A DNA stretch of 64,000 nt from Vreelandella neptunia (lineage in GTDB: Bacteria > Pseudomonadota > Gammaproteobacteria > Pseudomonadales > Halomonadaceae). Within the stretch, counting starts at the first letter, position 1. Each line of letters opens with the position of its first letter. Below the pieces are notes generated by a model. It saw nothing but the letters and a program-made list of their open reading frames with translations, ran no database searches and was not told where the DNA came from. The DNA is taken from NCBI RefSeq assembly GCF_022489065.1, contig NZ_JAKVTW010000009.1, forward strand, positions 1 to 64,000, given 5' to 3'. Position numbers and translations under genes: made by a program. Positions 17,950 to 27,846 of the stretch are shown piece by piece.

Positions 17950-19269
17950 TTAAGCGTAGAGATCGACCCGCCCGTCCATTATCAGAGGGCTGCTTTCAGA
18001 GTCTAGGGGAAGTGCTTCTCCCAGGGTCTCATCACCACCGTTACTGCGTGCCCCTGTGCCTCGGTTACCACCTGATTGAGCAAAAGCTTGCGCATTAGGG
18101 TTTTGTTGCTCGCCTACCGATGTTTCGCCTAACGAAACACCTTGCTCAGCCAACGCTTCCCTTAGTTGAGGTATTGCTTGTTCAAGTACTTGGCGAACCT
18201 GAGCATGGGCAGACAAAAAGTGTGCTTGTGCACCCTGCTCACCAAATTTGAGAGAGATAGAGAGTGGCCCTAGCTCGGCAGGGTTCAATTGCATTTGGAC
18301 ATGTTGTTCGCCCCCGCGCTGGGAAATTTGCACTAACTGCTGACCTAGTTGTTGTGGCCAGGCAGTACTGGTAAAGGGCGTTGATAAGGTAGCGGGTGTC
18401 GGCGAAACCGAAGGCGTAAACCCTTGTGCAGATGGCGCTGATGCTAGCGGGCCACTGCCAGTCGCTAGTGAGAATCCAGTAAGTAAGTGCTCGCCAGCCT
18501 GAGTTCCTTTAGGTGCTCCCTCCTGTGTCATTAGAGCCCCCATCAGAGCTTCGCTGCTGATCTGTGGCGCAGCGCCGACAGAAGTATTACCCTGAGCATA
18601 CAAAGTATCAGGCTGTGCTTTTGGTGCTACCTGAGCCTCAATGGTGGGTGTGCTGGCACTGCTCAAGCGAACGTTATCTACAGGTAACGGTTGAGATTTC
18701 TGTTGCTGACTTACTACTACATGAAGCGCTGTAACAAGTTGCGCGGCTTCCGTTTGATTAATATCTAGATGTTGGGTGATGGCTTCAAGCAAAGCCGGGT
18801 TGATTGGTGTCGCAGTGCCGGTCTGTGTGTCGCCCTCGGCGAAAGATGCCATTAGAGCAAGGCGAGCGGCTATTTCGTCGAGAGGCGAATTACCCCCCTC
18901 GCTTAGCGTAGGCGTATTTAATCCGGCATCTGATGTCGGCGATTGGAGCTGTGCCAACAGTTCAGATAAATCACTCGCACTGACGTCAAGACCCAGTGCT
19001 TCTAGGGCAGCACTTAAACCCTCAACGTCTCCGCCTAATGCATCCGCTAAGAGGTCGCTGAGCGCTTCTTGCCCCAGCTGTGCTGGCTGTGAAGTCGTTT
19101 GTGGAGAACCCACCTCTCCAAGCATGGAGGCTGAGAAGCGTTGGGCATCAGAGGCTTGTAAAAGCGCCTGCTGAAAAAAACCGTTGGCTGAGTCTTGCCG
19201 GCTGAAGGTGCCTTGAGACTGTGTCTGAGGCGAACTTTGGCTGGCCGTAAGCAACTGGTGAATGTTCAT
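17950..19269 (-). CDS. fliK: flagellar hook-length control protein FliK
   Basis: Secreted molecular ruler that sets hook length and switches export specificity through FlhB. It has 439 residues with a long Gln/Ser/Ala-rich N-terminal region and the conserved C-terminal FliK domain (about 310-400), marked by VQMQLNPAELGPLSISLKF and the following HVRQ-like region. It lies between fliJ and fliL, the standard position. A second FliK-like gene is found at 28678-29922. Confidence 0.92.
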   Translation of the reverse strand: MNIHQLLTASQSSPQTQSQGTFSRQDSANGFFQQALLQASDAQRFSASMLGEVGSPQTTSQPAQLGQEALSDLLADALGGDVEGLSAALEALGLDVSASDLSELLAQLQSPTSDAGLNTPTLSEGGNSPLDEIAARLALMASFAEGDTQTGTATPINPALLEAITQHLDINQTEAAQLVTALHVVVSQQQKSQPLPVDNVRLSSASTPTIEAQVAPKAQPDTLYAQGNTSVGAAPQISSEALMGALMTQEGAPKGTQAGEHLLTGFSLATGSGPLASAPSAQGFTPSVSPTPATLSTPFTSTAWPQQLGQQLVQISQRGGEQHVQMQLNPAELGPLSISLKFGEQGAQAHFLSAHAQVRQVLEQAIPQLREALAEQGVSLGETSVGEQQNPNAQAFAQSGGNRGTGARSNGGDETLGEALPLDSESSPLIMDGRVDLYA

Positions 19270-19288
19270 ATTCAGTTCCCTGGCACCG

Positions 19289-19741
19289 CTAATGCGGAGT
19301 GTCGTTATGCTGACGAGCCATGCGGCTCGTCACCAAATCATCGTTAGTTTTTTGTTCATGACGCTCGCTGCGGCGGTGCTCTTCTAACAGTCGACGCGAC
19401 GCCAGTGTATCGTAGGAAGAGAGCTTGCGCTGCTCTTGTTGCCAGTTCTTTTGACTCTGCTGAACGCTTGCCTGCTGCGCTGCTAATGCTTGGCGGGCAC
19501 GACTCAGCGCGGCATCTAAAGAGGCTAGAAACTGTTGATAATTGTACATGGTGGCAGGATCAATGCCGTCACTCATGGCCTTCTGCAAGCGCTCAGCGTA
19601 CTCCGCTCGGTAGTTCAGCAGTGACTGTAGTTGAGCGGTAGTTTGTTGCTCTGTTTGTCTTTCTTGGGCCAGTACTTTGCCCGCTTGGTCGCGTGCGCCT
19701 CTGGCTAAGTCAGTTAGCATTTCGAGTTGCGATGTACTCAT
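19289..19741 (-). CDS. fliJ: flagellar export protein FliJ
   Basis: Coiled-coil stalk of the export ATPase and chaperone escort. It has 150 residues, almost entirely Gln/Glu/Arg/Ala-rich helix with heptads. It overlaps the fliI stop by four bases (ATGA), as expected for a stoichiometric partner. Confidence 0.92.
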   Translation of the reverse strand: MSTSQLEMLTDLARGARDQAGKVLAQERQTEQQTTAQLQSLLNYRAEYAERLQKAMSDGIDPATMYNYQQFLASLDAALSRARQALAAQQASVQQSQKNWQQEQRKLSSYDTLASRRLLEEHRRSERHEQKTNDDLVTSRMARQHNDTPH

Positions 19742-21132
19742 GTGCGCCCTCCAACCAGCGAGTGCAGCGCTTGGCGAGACTCTGCAAGCGTTGCGCTCTC
19801 ATTAATATTTTGCTGTAGAAAACGTTCAAGAGAGGGGAAGCGGTTTACCGCTTCGTCTAGCTGCGGGTCGTGGCCTGGGCTGTAGGCTCCGACGCTGATA
19901 AGGTCACGGTTACGCTGATAGCGCGAAAATAGCTGCTTGAAGGCTCGCGCCTCCTGAAGCTGTTCCGTTGAGGTAATAGAGGTCATTGCCCGGCTGATAG
20001 ACGCTTCAATATCGATTGCCGGATAATGACCGGCTTCCGCTAATGCTCTTGATAGCACAATGTGTCCATCTAGGATGGCGCGAGCAGCATCCGCAATAGG
20101 ATCCTGTTGATCATCACCTTCAGTAAGCACGGTATAAAAAGCCGTTATGGAACCACCTCCACGTTCAGCGTTACCTGCGCGCTCGACTAAGCTTGGAAGC
20201 TTGGCAAACACTGATGGTGGATAGCCTTTGGTGGCGGGTGGCTCACCAATGGCCAGGGCAATTTCCCGCTGGGCCATGGCATAGCGAGTCAGTGAATCCA
20301 TAATCAATAAGACATTGCGACCCTCATCGCGGAAGCCTTCCGCCAAACGGGTCGCATAAGCAGCGCCCTGCAAGCGTTGCAGTGGGGATGTATCGGCGGG
20401 TGCCGCAACCACAACGGCACGCCTTCGACCCTCAGGCCCTAAAATATTATCGATAAAGTCCTGTACTTCCCGGCCCCGCTCACCAATCAAGCCAACTACA
20501 ATCACATCGGCCTTGGTATAGCGTGCCATCATGCCCAACAATACCGATTTACCCACCCCAGAGCCTGCAAAAAGACCCATCCGCTGCCCTCGACCCACGC
20601 TAAGCAACGCATTGATAGCGCGTATGCCAACATCAATTTGTGCCTCAATAGGCGCGCGCGAAAGTGGGTTAAGAGAGGGCGTGCTGAGTGTCGCACGCGG
20701 GATTTCTTCGATATTTTCGCGGTCGTCAAGCGGGTTGCCGTTACCATCAAGCACACGGCCAAGCAAACCTTCGCCCATGGGGAAACGTCGTGCACTGTTG
20801 CTGCCGCCTTCATCCAATGGAGATACGCGTGCGCCAGGCATGAGTCCTGAAACTTCTTCCAGCGGCATCAAAAACAATTTGTCTCCGGCAAAGCCAACCA
20901 CCTCGGCTTCCGCATGCTTGTCGCTATCGGCTAGCCGTCCATCACTACCGGGCAGTTCAATTCGGCATGCGCTACCAACGGCTACCCGCAAACCAACCAC
21001 CTCTATCACCATGCCCGTCGCACGAATGACGCGGCCGCTATTGCGGTAGCGTGGCAAATGGCTGACGCGTTGTTGCGTGCGTCGCACTGCCTTACTCCAG
21101 CGATGTCGATGGGGACAGGTGGTATCTGCCAT
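19738..21132 (-). CDS. fliI: flagellum-specific ATPase FliI
   Basis: Export ATPase related to the F1 beta subunit, 464 residues. The Walker A motif AGSGVGKS is at residues 189-196. The region [22 protein letters not shown] and the [10 protein letters not shown] stretch are typical of type III ATPases. It forms the export energiser with FliH and FliJ, and sits directly between their genes. Confidence 0.97.
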   Translation of the reverse strand: MADTTCPHRHRWSKAVRRTQQRVSHLPRYRNSGRVIRATGMVIEVVGLRVAVGSACRIELPGSDGRLADSDKHAEAEVVGFAGDKLFLMPLEEVSGLMPGARVSPLDEGGSNSARRFPMGEGLLGRVLDGNGNPLDDRENIEEIPRATLSTPSLNPLSRAPIEAQIDVGIRAINALLSVGRGQRMGLFAGSGVGKSVLLGMMARYTKADVIVVGLIGERGREVQDFIDNILGPEGRRRAVVVAAPADTSPLQRLQGAAYATRLAEGFRDEGRNVLLIMDSLTRYAMAQREIALAIGEPPATKGYPPSVFAKLPSLVERAGNAERGGGSITAFYTVLTEGDDQQDPIADAARAILDGHIVLSRALAEAGHYPAIDIEASISRAMTSITSTEQLQEARAFKQLFSRYQRNRDLISVGAYSPGHDPQLDEAVNRFPSLERFLQQNINESATLAESRQALHSLVGGRT

Positions 21133-21143
21133 AGCGTATCCGC

Positions 21144-21917
21144 CTAGGATGAAGGTACGTTAGAAGTGGCTGGTGAATTAATGCCGCGTTTGCGCAATTG
21201 AGCTTGAATAGCCTGCCAGCGGCTTTCAAAAGTAGCGTCAATTTCGCCCTGAGCGCTGGTCACACGGCAGCCGCCACGGGCCAGCTGATCATCAGGCTGC
21301 AGTTTCCAGTTGGCCGCCCTAAGCTCATTGCCTAAGTGCTCCTCAACCAAGGTGTGATCATGTGGATTGAGCCAAAGGCGTTGTTGACCCACTAAAGGCG
21401 GCTCGGTATGCAGCAGCTCGCGCACAATCGCTAAAATCTGCTCAGGCGTTTCATGAAGTGCATCGCCGGCAAGCTGTTTGCCGGTCGCTAGGGCTAGCTC
21501 AACAAGGTCGTGAGCGATGGTGTCATCAATACGTTCCAGCGCATCAGAAAACTGTTTACTGAGTGTTTGCAGCGGCGTAACGGTTAAGCGTATTTGCTCT
21601 TGTAATTCCAGGTGTGACTTTTCGGCGGCTTCTGCTAAGCCTTTTTCCATTCCCTCTTCATGGCCCTTCTGAAAGCCTGCTTTATAGCCTTCTTCTTCAG
21701 CCTGTAGACGAATGCGATCATGGAGTTCCTGGCGCTCACTCTCTTCACGCTGGCGCGCGAGCTCAGCCGCTTTTTGGGCCGCGTGCACCTTGCGCTGATG
21801 TGCCGTGGGCACATCGCGTTCAGCAGTGTGCTCACTGGGCTTAGTCGCTAACTCATCCATTTGCCAGCGGCGCCAATCGCCATGGCGATCAAATTTGGGC
21901 GAGTGAGTATTAGACAT
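21144..21917 (-). CDS. fliH: flagellar assembly protein FliH
   Basis: Regulator and stator-like partner of FliI. The central helix contains GxxxG-type repeats ([20 protein letters not shown]) typical of FliH; the C-terminal part resembles the V-ATPase E subunit. I chose the ATG at 21917 because GGAG lies nine bases upstream and this start overlaps the fliG stop by eight bases; longer in-frame starts (21926, 21950) are possible. Confidence 0.93.
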   Translation of the reverse strand: MSNTHSPKFDRHGDWRRWQMDELATKPSEHTAERDVPTAHQRKVHAAQKAAELARQREESERQELHDRIRLQAEEEGYKAGFQKGHEEGMEKGLAEAAEKSHLELQEQIRLTVTPLQTLSKQFSDALERIDDTIAHDLVELALATGKQLAGDALHETPEQILAIVRELLHTEPPLVGQQRLWLNPHDHTLVEEHLGNELRAANWKLQPDDQLARGGCRVTSAQGEIDATFESRWQAIQAQLRKRGINSPATSNVPSS

Positions 21918-22923
21918 ACTCGTCATCTCCGCCCGCCAGAACGATTTCACCTGAATCGGCTAAACGACGCACGACCTGCAAAATTGCTTTCTGCTCGGTC
22001 TCAACTTGAGAGACGCGAATAGGGCCTCGGGCTTCCATGTCTTCACGGACTAAGTCCGCGGCGCGCTGGGACATATTGCGCAAGAATTTGTCCACCAAAG
22101 CGTCCTGAGCGCCTTTAAGCGCCACCACCAGCGAGTTGGTGTCGACTTCTTGAAGCACCATCTGAATAGCACGGTTGTCGAGGTCGAGTAGATTCTCGAA
22201 CAAGAACATTTCGTCGATGATTTTCTGCGCCAAGTCTTCGCTGTGAGCTCGCACAGTCTCGATAGCGGTCTCCTCTTGGGAGGAATTCATCAAGTTGAGG
22301 ATCTCTGCCGCGGTTCTAACGCCGCCCATTTTGCTGCGCTTGAGATTCTGGCCATCCAGCATGCTGGTGAGCACTTCAGTCAGCTCTTGCAGGGCGGCGG
22401 GCTGAACGCCGCTGAACGTAGCGATACGAAGCACCACGTCATTTCGCAGTTTCTCTTCAAATAGTTCCAGAATATCAGACGCTTGATGGCGATCCAGGTG
22501 AACCAGGATCGTCGCAATGATTTGCGGGTGTTCGTCGCGGATGAGCTCAGACACCATGGAGGCTTCCATGAGGTTGAGAGCGTCGATACCCGAGTTGTTA
22601 CCCGTAGTCTCAAGAATATCTTCAATCAGGCTCGTCGCGCGCTCGCTGCCCAGTGCTTTCGTCAATACCGAGCGGATATGGTCACTTGAGTTAAGGTTTA
22701 GCGCTACAAAATCTTCGGTCTCTTTATGGAATGCTTCGAGCACCGCTTTCATGTCGTCATGGGAGACCTGATTTAGCTTGGCCATTTCCATACTAATTTC
22801 TTGCACTTCGCTGGCACCAAGGTATTTAAAGACTTCAGCGGCGCTGTCTTCGTCGAGTGCAAGCAATAAGATAGCGCTCTTGCGAGCCCCACTCATTTCA
22901 GCAATTGAACTACTCATTAGCAT
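21910..22923 (-). CDS. fliG: flagellar motor switch protein FliG
   Basis: Switch protein that contacts the MS-ring and the stator. It has 337 residues. The N-terminal SGARKSAILLLALDEDSAAEVF, the middle EHPQIIATILVHLDRHQASDIL and the C-terminal DNRAIQMVLQEVDTNSLVVAL motifs are all present; the last holds the charged residues that interact with MotA. It overlaps fliF by 14 bases; an ATG at 22917 is an alternative start. Confidence 0.96.
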   Translation of the reverse strand: MLMSSSIAEMSGARKSAILLLALDEDSAAEVFKYLGASEVQEISMEMAKLNQVSHDDMKAVLEAFHKETEDFVALNLNSSDHIRSVLTKALGSERATSLIEDILETTGNNSGIDALNLMEASMVSELIRDEHPQIIATILVHLDRHQASDILELFEEKLRNDVVLRIATFSGVQPAALQELTEVLTSMLDGQNLKRSKMGGVRTAAEILNLMNSSQEETAIETVRAHSEDLAQKIIDEMFLFENLLDLDNRAIQMVLQEVDTNSLVVALKGAQDALVDKFLRNMSQRAADLVREDMEARGPIRVSQVETEQKAILQVVRRLADSGEIVLAGGDDEYV

Positions 22924-24697
22924 TCATCCAGCTACGAATGATCATCGCGACCATGCGGGGATCTTCCTGAGCCATTTCACGCAGGTCATTGAGGTTATGC
23001 TCATATAGCGAAGTTTTACGCCGACGCTTCGGCTTAGCGTAAGTCTCATCGCTATCGTCAGCAGAATCTTCGCCCGCTTCGTCATCCTCCTCGCCGCCCA
23101 CGCTGGCTGCGAGGGTGCCACCAGGCATTGCTGTGGCCATGACAGGTGTTTGTGTATAGCGCTTAATCAAGGGGCGCAAAATCAGCAGATAGAGCAATAA
23201 GATGGCCAGTGCAACCAGCAGGTAACGACCTGCATTGGCGGCCATTGAAAGGGTGCTGGGTTGCTGCCACCACTCAACGTCAGCGGTTTCATCGATGCTG
23301 CGCGCGAAGGGCGAATTGACAACTTCAACTTCGTCACCGCGAAGCTGGGAGAAGCCCATTGCCTGACGAACCAGGCGCTCAATTTGCGCAACTTCAACGT
23401 CCGTTAGGGCGACTTCAACCCACTCGCCTTCGTCATTCATTTCTGTGCGGTAGTTCACTACCACCGCTGCGGATAAGCGTTCTATCTGACCAAGCCGATG
23501 CTGAACATGCTCAATACTGCGATCGACTTCGTAGTTGATAACATCGTCTTGGCGCAAGTTACGTAGCGCTTCGGGGGGCACGTCCTCTTGCTGCCCATCG
23601 ACTTCCTCACCCTCTGGTTGATTGATGGGGGAGGGCAGGGTGCCTGGTGGTGTATTACTTAACGCGCCTGGAATGCCTGTGGCCAGCGGATCTTCGCCAT
23701 CAAACGCTAGGCTCAGCTGGCGGCTGCGCACGGCTGCTTCGTTAGGCGGCTGATTAGGGCCGTAACGTTCAGAAGTTTGTTCGCGACGAGAGAAGTCTAT
23801 TTGCGCTGCGACTTGGGCACGTACGTTATCACGACCTAAAATGGGCGTTAAAATATGCTCAATGCGCTGTTGATAAGAGCGCTCTACCTCAGTGATATAT
23901 TCAAGCTGTGAACCATCCAGATCATTTCCGCTGCTTGTTTCAGCAGACAGTAAGCGTCCATCTTGATTAACAACGGTGACGTCTTCAGCGGCAAGGTCTG
24001 GAACACTGCCTGAAACCATGTGGACAATGGCGCTAACTTGTCCTTCGCCCAATACGCGCCCAGGTAGAAGGGTCAGTACAACAGAGGCTTTTGCTGGCTC
24101 ACGATCGCGAATAAACACCGAAGGCTTGGCCATAGAGAGATGCACTCTTACGCCTTCCACCGGCCCCAGCGATTCAATTGAGCGGGCAAGTTCGCCTTCC
24201 AGGCCGCGCTGGTAATTAATTTGCTCAGCAAATTGGCTAATACCAAACGCTTGGCTATCCATGAGCTCTAGCCCTAGATTGCCGCCGCGTGGCAGCCCCT
24301 GTTCAGCGAGTTGCAGGCGCAGGGTATGGACTTGGTCACTAGGAACCATTAATGCCTGTCCACCCTCGCTGAACTGATAGGGGATGCCGCGGGTATCCAG
24401 CTCATTGATGATACTACCGCCATCGCTTTCGCTCAGATTGCTGTAAAGCACGCGATATTCAGGGCTGCTTGCCCACATAAAGAGTGCCGCCACAATCGCA
24501 ATTGAGGCAGCTCCAGCGATAAGTAACGCCACAAGTGGATTGCCACGCAGCTGCTTCAGCGTTCGCTCGAAAGTCGAGCCGCTGGTGGTGTCGCGTTCGG
24601 CATTTCCACTACCTGTGCTTCCACTAATATTTCCACTGCGGGGAGCGGCTTGATTCGTACTGTTTTGACGGCCTGCCGTTGCACCGGTTTCGCTCAT
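22910..24697 (-). CDS. fliF: flagellar MS-ring protein FliF
   Basis: MS-ring subunit of 595 residues. A polar N-terminus leads to a first transmembrane helix at about residues 65-85, ring-building domains (YRVLYSNLSESDGGSIINEL; EQINYQRGLEGELARSIESL), a second transmembrane helix at about 515-535 and a C-terminal FliG-binding tail. The ATG at 24697 has a strong GGAGG five bases upstream; a reading from a TTG at 24775 is less likely. First gene of the minus-strand fliF-R run. Confidence 0.96.
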   Translation of the reverse strand: MSETGATAGRQNSTNQAAPRSGNISGSTGSGNAERDTTSGSTFERTLKQLRGNPLVALLIAGAASIAIVAALFMWASSPEYRVLYSNLSESDGGSIINELDTRGIPYQFSEGGQALMVPSDQVHTLRLQLAEQGLPRGGNLGLELMDSQAFGISQFAEQINYQRGLEGELARSIESLGPVEGVRVHLSMAKPSVFIRDREPAKASVVLTLLPGRVLGEGQVSAIVHMVSGSVPDLAAEDVTVVNQDGRLLSAETSSGNDLDGSQLEYITEVERSYQQRIEHILTPILGRDNVRAQVAAQIDFSRREQTSERYGPNQPPNEAAVRSRQLSLAFDGEDPLATGIPGALSNTPPGTLPSPINQPEGEEVDGQQEDVPPEALRNLRQDDVINYEVDRSIEHVQHRLGQIERLSAAVVVNYRTEMNDEGEWVEVALTDVEVAQIERLVRQAMGFSQLRGDEVEVVNSPFARSIDETADVEWWQQPSTLSMAANAGRYLLVALAILLLYLLILRPLIKRYTQTPVMATAMPGGTLAASVGGEEDDEAGEDSADDSDETYAKPKRRRKTSLYEHNLNDLREMAQEDPRMVAMIIRSWMNANE

Positions 24698-24952
24698 GCG
24701 ACCCTCCAAAGGGGCAGGCAAAACTGGCGTCGGCCCAGGCGCATCACCAAAGAAGGCATAGGCTATATCCGTCAATCGCGGTTATCCGCCAAAAAGATGA
24801 GGCGGAATTGTGATGAACGCCATTATCCGGTGGCTAGTCGAGCCTAAAGGAGAGATAAGCTTCGCTTTTCATGCGTATTTGTCCGTATGAGGTAATTCAC
24901 TTCGGTGTTAGGCTTTTTGCATTAGTTCTTTTTTGCGATTTGAGGTAGGCGT
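24698..24952. promoter_or_regulatory. divergent fliF/fliE control region
   Basis: This 255-base gap lies between the minus-strand fliF operon and plus-strand fliE, the same divergence as in enterics where FlhDC activates both. I see no clear sigma-28 site here, in keeping with class II control, and could not define the sigma-70 hexamers or FlhDC box by eye. Confidence 0.4.
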
Positions 24953-25285
24953 ATGAGCACCCCCGCGATACAGGCTGCGCTTCAGCAAATGCAAGGCTTG
25001 GCAACTCAGGCAGCATCCACGCAGCCCCTTAGTGGCGCTCAGGCCTCAGCAGCGGCAGGTCAAGGTGGATTTGGTGGCGAGCTACAGGCCTCTATTCAGC
25101 GCATCAACCGGCTTCAGCAGACGGCCAACAGCCAGGCAATGGCGTTTCAGGCAGGCGACCCTAATTTACAGTTGAATGATGTAATGGTCGATATGCAGAA
25201 AGCCAGCGTTGCTTTTCAAATGGGGCTTCAGGTACGCAATCGCTTGGTGTCTGCATATCGTGATGTTATGAACATGCAAGTGTAA
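24953..25285 (+). CDS. fliE: MS-ring/rod junction protein FliE
   Basis: Adaptor between the MS-ring and the rod, 110 residues. The C-terminal region with GDPNLQLNDVMVDMQKASVAFQ and VRNRLVSAYRDVMNMQV is the FliE signature. GAGG is seven bases upstream. It is the only gene of its transcript in this stretch, divergent from fliF and convergent with flaG. Confidence 0.96.
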   Translation: MSTPAIQAALQQMQGLATQAASTQPLSGAQASAAAGQGGFGGELQASIQRINRLQQTANSQAMAFQAGDPNLQLNDVMVDMQKASVAFQMGLQVRNRLVSAYRDVMNMQV

Positions 25286-25323
25286 TTACTGAGTCTGCTC
25301 GGTACGGTTTTCTGCTGCGGTTC

Positions 25324-25689
25324 TTAGACTTCCAAGGAAATAATTTGCCCTTGCATTTCTTCTAATCGCTCAGCAATTTTTAGGACTTCCTCTACGGGAA
25401 TTTGACGTATTACTTCTCCAGACTCTCGATCTATTACCCGTGTAATTACCCGTGATGACTCTTCACTTAGCTCAAACTCCAAACCTCTTGGTCGCATAGC
25501 CTCGTTAATGCGCTGAATGGGTTCGATGAGTTCGCCTGGAGAGGCTTCTCGTTCTTCTTTGTCTACATTTTTAAGCTGCGTGTTTGTCGGTGCTAGCTGG
25601 GCCAGCGTGCTTTCTAGTCGCTGCCTTGGGTTTAAGTTGGTAAGGGTCGAAGCTATCGGTGAAGTGGCTTCTGTGGGTAGTGAGCTCAT
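25324..25689 (-). CDS. flaG: FlaG family protein
   Basis: Small cytoplasmic or secreted protein of the FlaG family, linked in other species to filament length or flagellin handling. It has 121 residues: a low-complexity N-terminus and a C-terminal FlaG domain with LEFELSEESSRVITRVIDRE and SGEVIRQIPVEEVLKIAERL, both diagnostic. AGAGGA precedes the ATG. A perfect sigma-28 promoter lies about 110 bases upstream, so it is a late gene. flaG usually adjoins fliC or fliD, and neither is here. Confidence 0.92.
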   Translation of the reverse strand: MSSLPTEATSPIASTLTNLNPRQRLESTLAQLAPTNTQLKNVDKEEREASPGELIEPIQRINEAMRPRGLEFELSEESSRVITRVIDRESGEVIRQIPVEEVLKIAERLEEMQGQIISLEV

Positions 25690-25796
25690 TGCGCATTCCT
25701 CTTAAAAAGTCAGCTTTGGCAACCCGTTATGGTGCAATAGCGAGAAATGGCGGCCTTAGCTCGGATGTTTGCATATCAATATACGACTCTAAACTT

Positions 25797-25823
25797 TTAT
25801 CGGCATGGCAAAGAAAAACTTTA
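25797..25823 (-). promoter_or_regulatory. sigma-28 (FliA) promoter for flaG
   Basis: Read on the minus strand: TAAAGTTT (25816-25823), 11-base spacer, GCCGATAA (25797-25804). Both boxes match the consensus at every base. Confidence 0.95.
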
Positions 25824-25937
25824 TGCTATGTCAGTATAGGGTTGTGGGCCTTTGTGCATACGCCCCGCTGTTGGCATCTGATATGCTTCTGCGCTTTGCG
25901 GTGAATGAGTTAACGCATAAGAGAAAGTGAGGCAAGA

Positions 25938-27626
25938 ATGGCAGCGCAGCAGGATGAGTTTGAAACAATAGCAAACACAACAGTGATCGAGTCTCTGCTG
26001 AACACGTTAATCGAATCAGGTGGAGTGTCGCTCTGCCTTGACGCGGCTGATGCGCGACCAGAGCCGATTGTATTGATGGAGCAACATTTAGAACAAACCT
26101 TGGTGATGGATCTCTCTTCGGTTGACTATTTGCTTCACCATTTGCAGGGGGGCGCTGCTTTTTACCTGCGCGGGCAGGCTCAGGGGAAAGTGGTTCAAAC
26201 CCCGCTTCTCTATCTAACTGAAACGCGCCATGCCGGTGGGCGTTTTTTATGTTGTAGCGATTACCCTTTGACGTTAGACGTTCTTCAGCGCCGTGAATCC
26301 TTTCGCGCTGAGCTACGTATGGGCATGGTAGTGGCGGCTGGTTTGTGTGGCGGAGATGCCGAGGCGGCCGGTGAGCTGAAAGATCTTTCCCAGGACGGCT
26401 GCCGACTTGAGCTACCGTTGGCAGCGAGTGGCCTGTTGGCGGAAGCTTCTGCTCCCTTGAAGTTGGTATTTACCTTCCCCGATGGTACTTATTTTGAAGT
26501 GCTTGGCCATGCTCGCCATCAAAAAGCAGATGCGGAGCGGCATTTGCTACGCGTCGGTTTTAATTTCGTGGAGTGCAGTGCGGATCAAGAGCGGCAGATT
26601 TGGTATTTTGTGTGTGAAATTGAGCGTGAAGCCGCGCGTTATGATAAAGAGTCGCAAAGTGAGCGTAAGCCCTCCCCGCTGTTTGCATTACCCAATAAGC
26701 ACTCGGGCGCGAGCGAGCTACTTGGTCGCCGAGATGTAAAGCGCTATGCAACACCGATGGCGCGTCGGCTAGTAAAAGTCGCCGCCTATTTGGATGCCCA
26801 GCTTCTTTCACTGCAGCAAGGTAGTGATATCGATGGTCGTCAACTCTCTCTTTATGCTGATCGAATATTAGAGCTTCATGAAGAGGATCGTGAAGCATTG
26901 TTATTCGCCTCTCGCTGCTTATCTCCCGAGCCTTTAATCGTGCGCCACGGTATTGCGGTGGCCATACATTTACTTGATTTTGTGGGTGCCAGTATGCCGC
27001 GCGATTTACGCAAAGCGATTGTTGCCAGCGGCCTCATTCATGATCTTGGCAAGGCATTGGTGCCTCAGGTGCTGTTTAAAGCACCGCATTTTGAGGCGAG
27101 TCATCGAGTGGCGATTAGCGAGCATGTGCAATTATTGATAGATCGCTTACAAAACTGTCAATGGCTGTCAGTAGGTATTGTTCAGGCCGTTATTGGTGGC
27201 ATTAATGAGCGCATGGACGGCAGCGGTTATCCTGGCGGCTTGAGTGGGGCGGATCTCAATGAACTCGCTAAGGCAAGTGCTGTTGTGGATGTAGTTGAGG
27301 CAATGCGGCGTGATCGGATTGATCGTCCTGCTAAAACTGCCCAGCAAATTTATCGCCATTTATTGCAGCATCCGCATCAATTCGATATGCGCTGGATCAA
27401 GCGCTATATCGAGCATTTCAAGGGTTTGCCGGTGGGTTCGCTGGCACGGTTTTCTAGTCAGCAGCAGGGCTGGGTATTACGTATAGATGCGAAGGGCAAC
27501 CCCACCGAGGTATTGCTTGCGCCTCAAGCTGAGCCCCCGATGCGTGACAATGTGGGCGCAGTGGTGAGAAATAGCATCACTGAGCGGCTGGGGCGATCGG
27601 TGGGTGAGGTTGCTGTGTCTACTTGA
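25938..27626 (+). CDS. YcgR/PilZ c-di-GMP receptor fused to a degenerate HD-GYP domain
   Basis: Probable c-di-GMP-responsive motility regulator, 562 residues in three parts. Residues 1-118 resemble the YcgR flagellar-brake N-domain. Residues about 119-225 are a PilZ domain with RRESFR (RxxxR) and DLSQDG (D/NxSxxG), so ligand binding looks intact. Residues about 330-500 are HD-GYP-like: IHDLGK gives the HD pair and DGSGYPGGLSG gives the GYP motif. However, the canonical HHE before the GYP reads INE, so two metal-binding His are lost, and hydrolysis of c-di-GMP is doubtful. GAGG lies five bases before the ATG. It stands alone between flaG and fliST. Confidence 0.85.
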   Translation: MAAQQDEFETIANTTVIESLLNTLIESGGVSLCLDAADARPEPIVLMEQHLEQTLVMDLSSVDYLLHHLQGGAAFYLRGQAQGKVVQTPLLYLTETRHAGGRFLCCSDYPLTLDVLQRRESFRAELRMGMVVAAGLCGGDAEAAGELKDLSQDGCRLELPLAASGLLAEASAPLKLVFTFPDGTYFEVLGHARHQKADAERHLLRVGFNFVECSADQERQIWYFVCEIEREAARYDKESQSERKPSPLFALPNKHSGASELLGRRDVKRYATPMARRLVKVAAYLDAQLLSLQQGSDIDGRQLSLYADRILELHEEDREALLFASRCLSPEPLIVRHGIAVAIHLLDFVGASMPRDLRKAIVASGLIHDLGKALVPQVLFKAPHFEASHRVAISEHVQLLIDRLQNCQWLSVGIVQAVIGGINERMDGSGYPGGLSGADLNELAKASAVVDVVEAMRRDRIDRPAKTAQQIYRHLLQHPHQFDMRWIKRYIEHFKGLPVGSLARFSSQQQGWVLRIDAKGNPTEVLLAPQAEPPMRDNVGAVVRNSITERLGRSVGEVAVST

Positions 27627-27724
27627 TATAGCCGCACTAGCGCTTGAGCCTACAAGGTAGTGGGAAGTAATAGACATTCTCTGTTGCCCCCGTAAGACGT
27701 GGTAAAAAAAGAGTTGCGAGTCGT

Positions 27725-27751
27725 TAAAGTCGCTCAGGCTTGCGCCGATAT
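27725..27751 (+). promoter_or_regulatory. sigma-28 (FliA) promoter for fliST
   Basis: TAAAGTCG (27725-27732), an 11-base spacer and GCCGATAT (27744-27751) lie about 95 bases before fliS. Three bases differ from the consensus across both boxes, and the spacing is exact. Confidence 0.9.
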
Positions 27752-27846
27752 ATAACAACAGTAGCGTTTAGTTCGCTGTTATTTATCTTTTATTTTCGTG
27801 GTTCATCGCTTTTGGCGACAACCAAACCACGTACAGGAGTCCGTTT

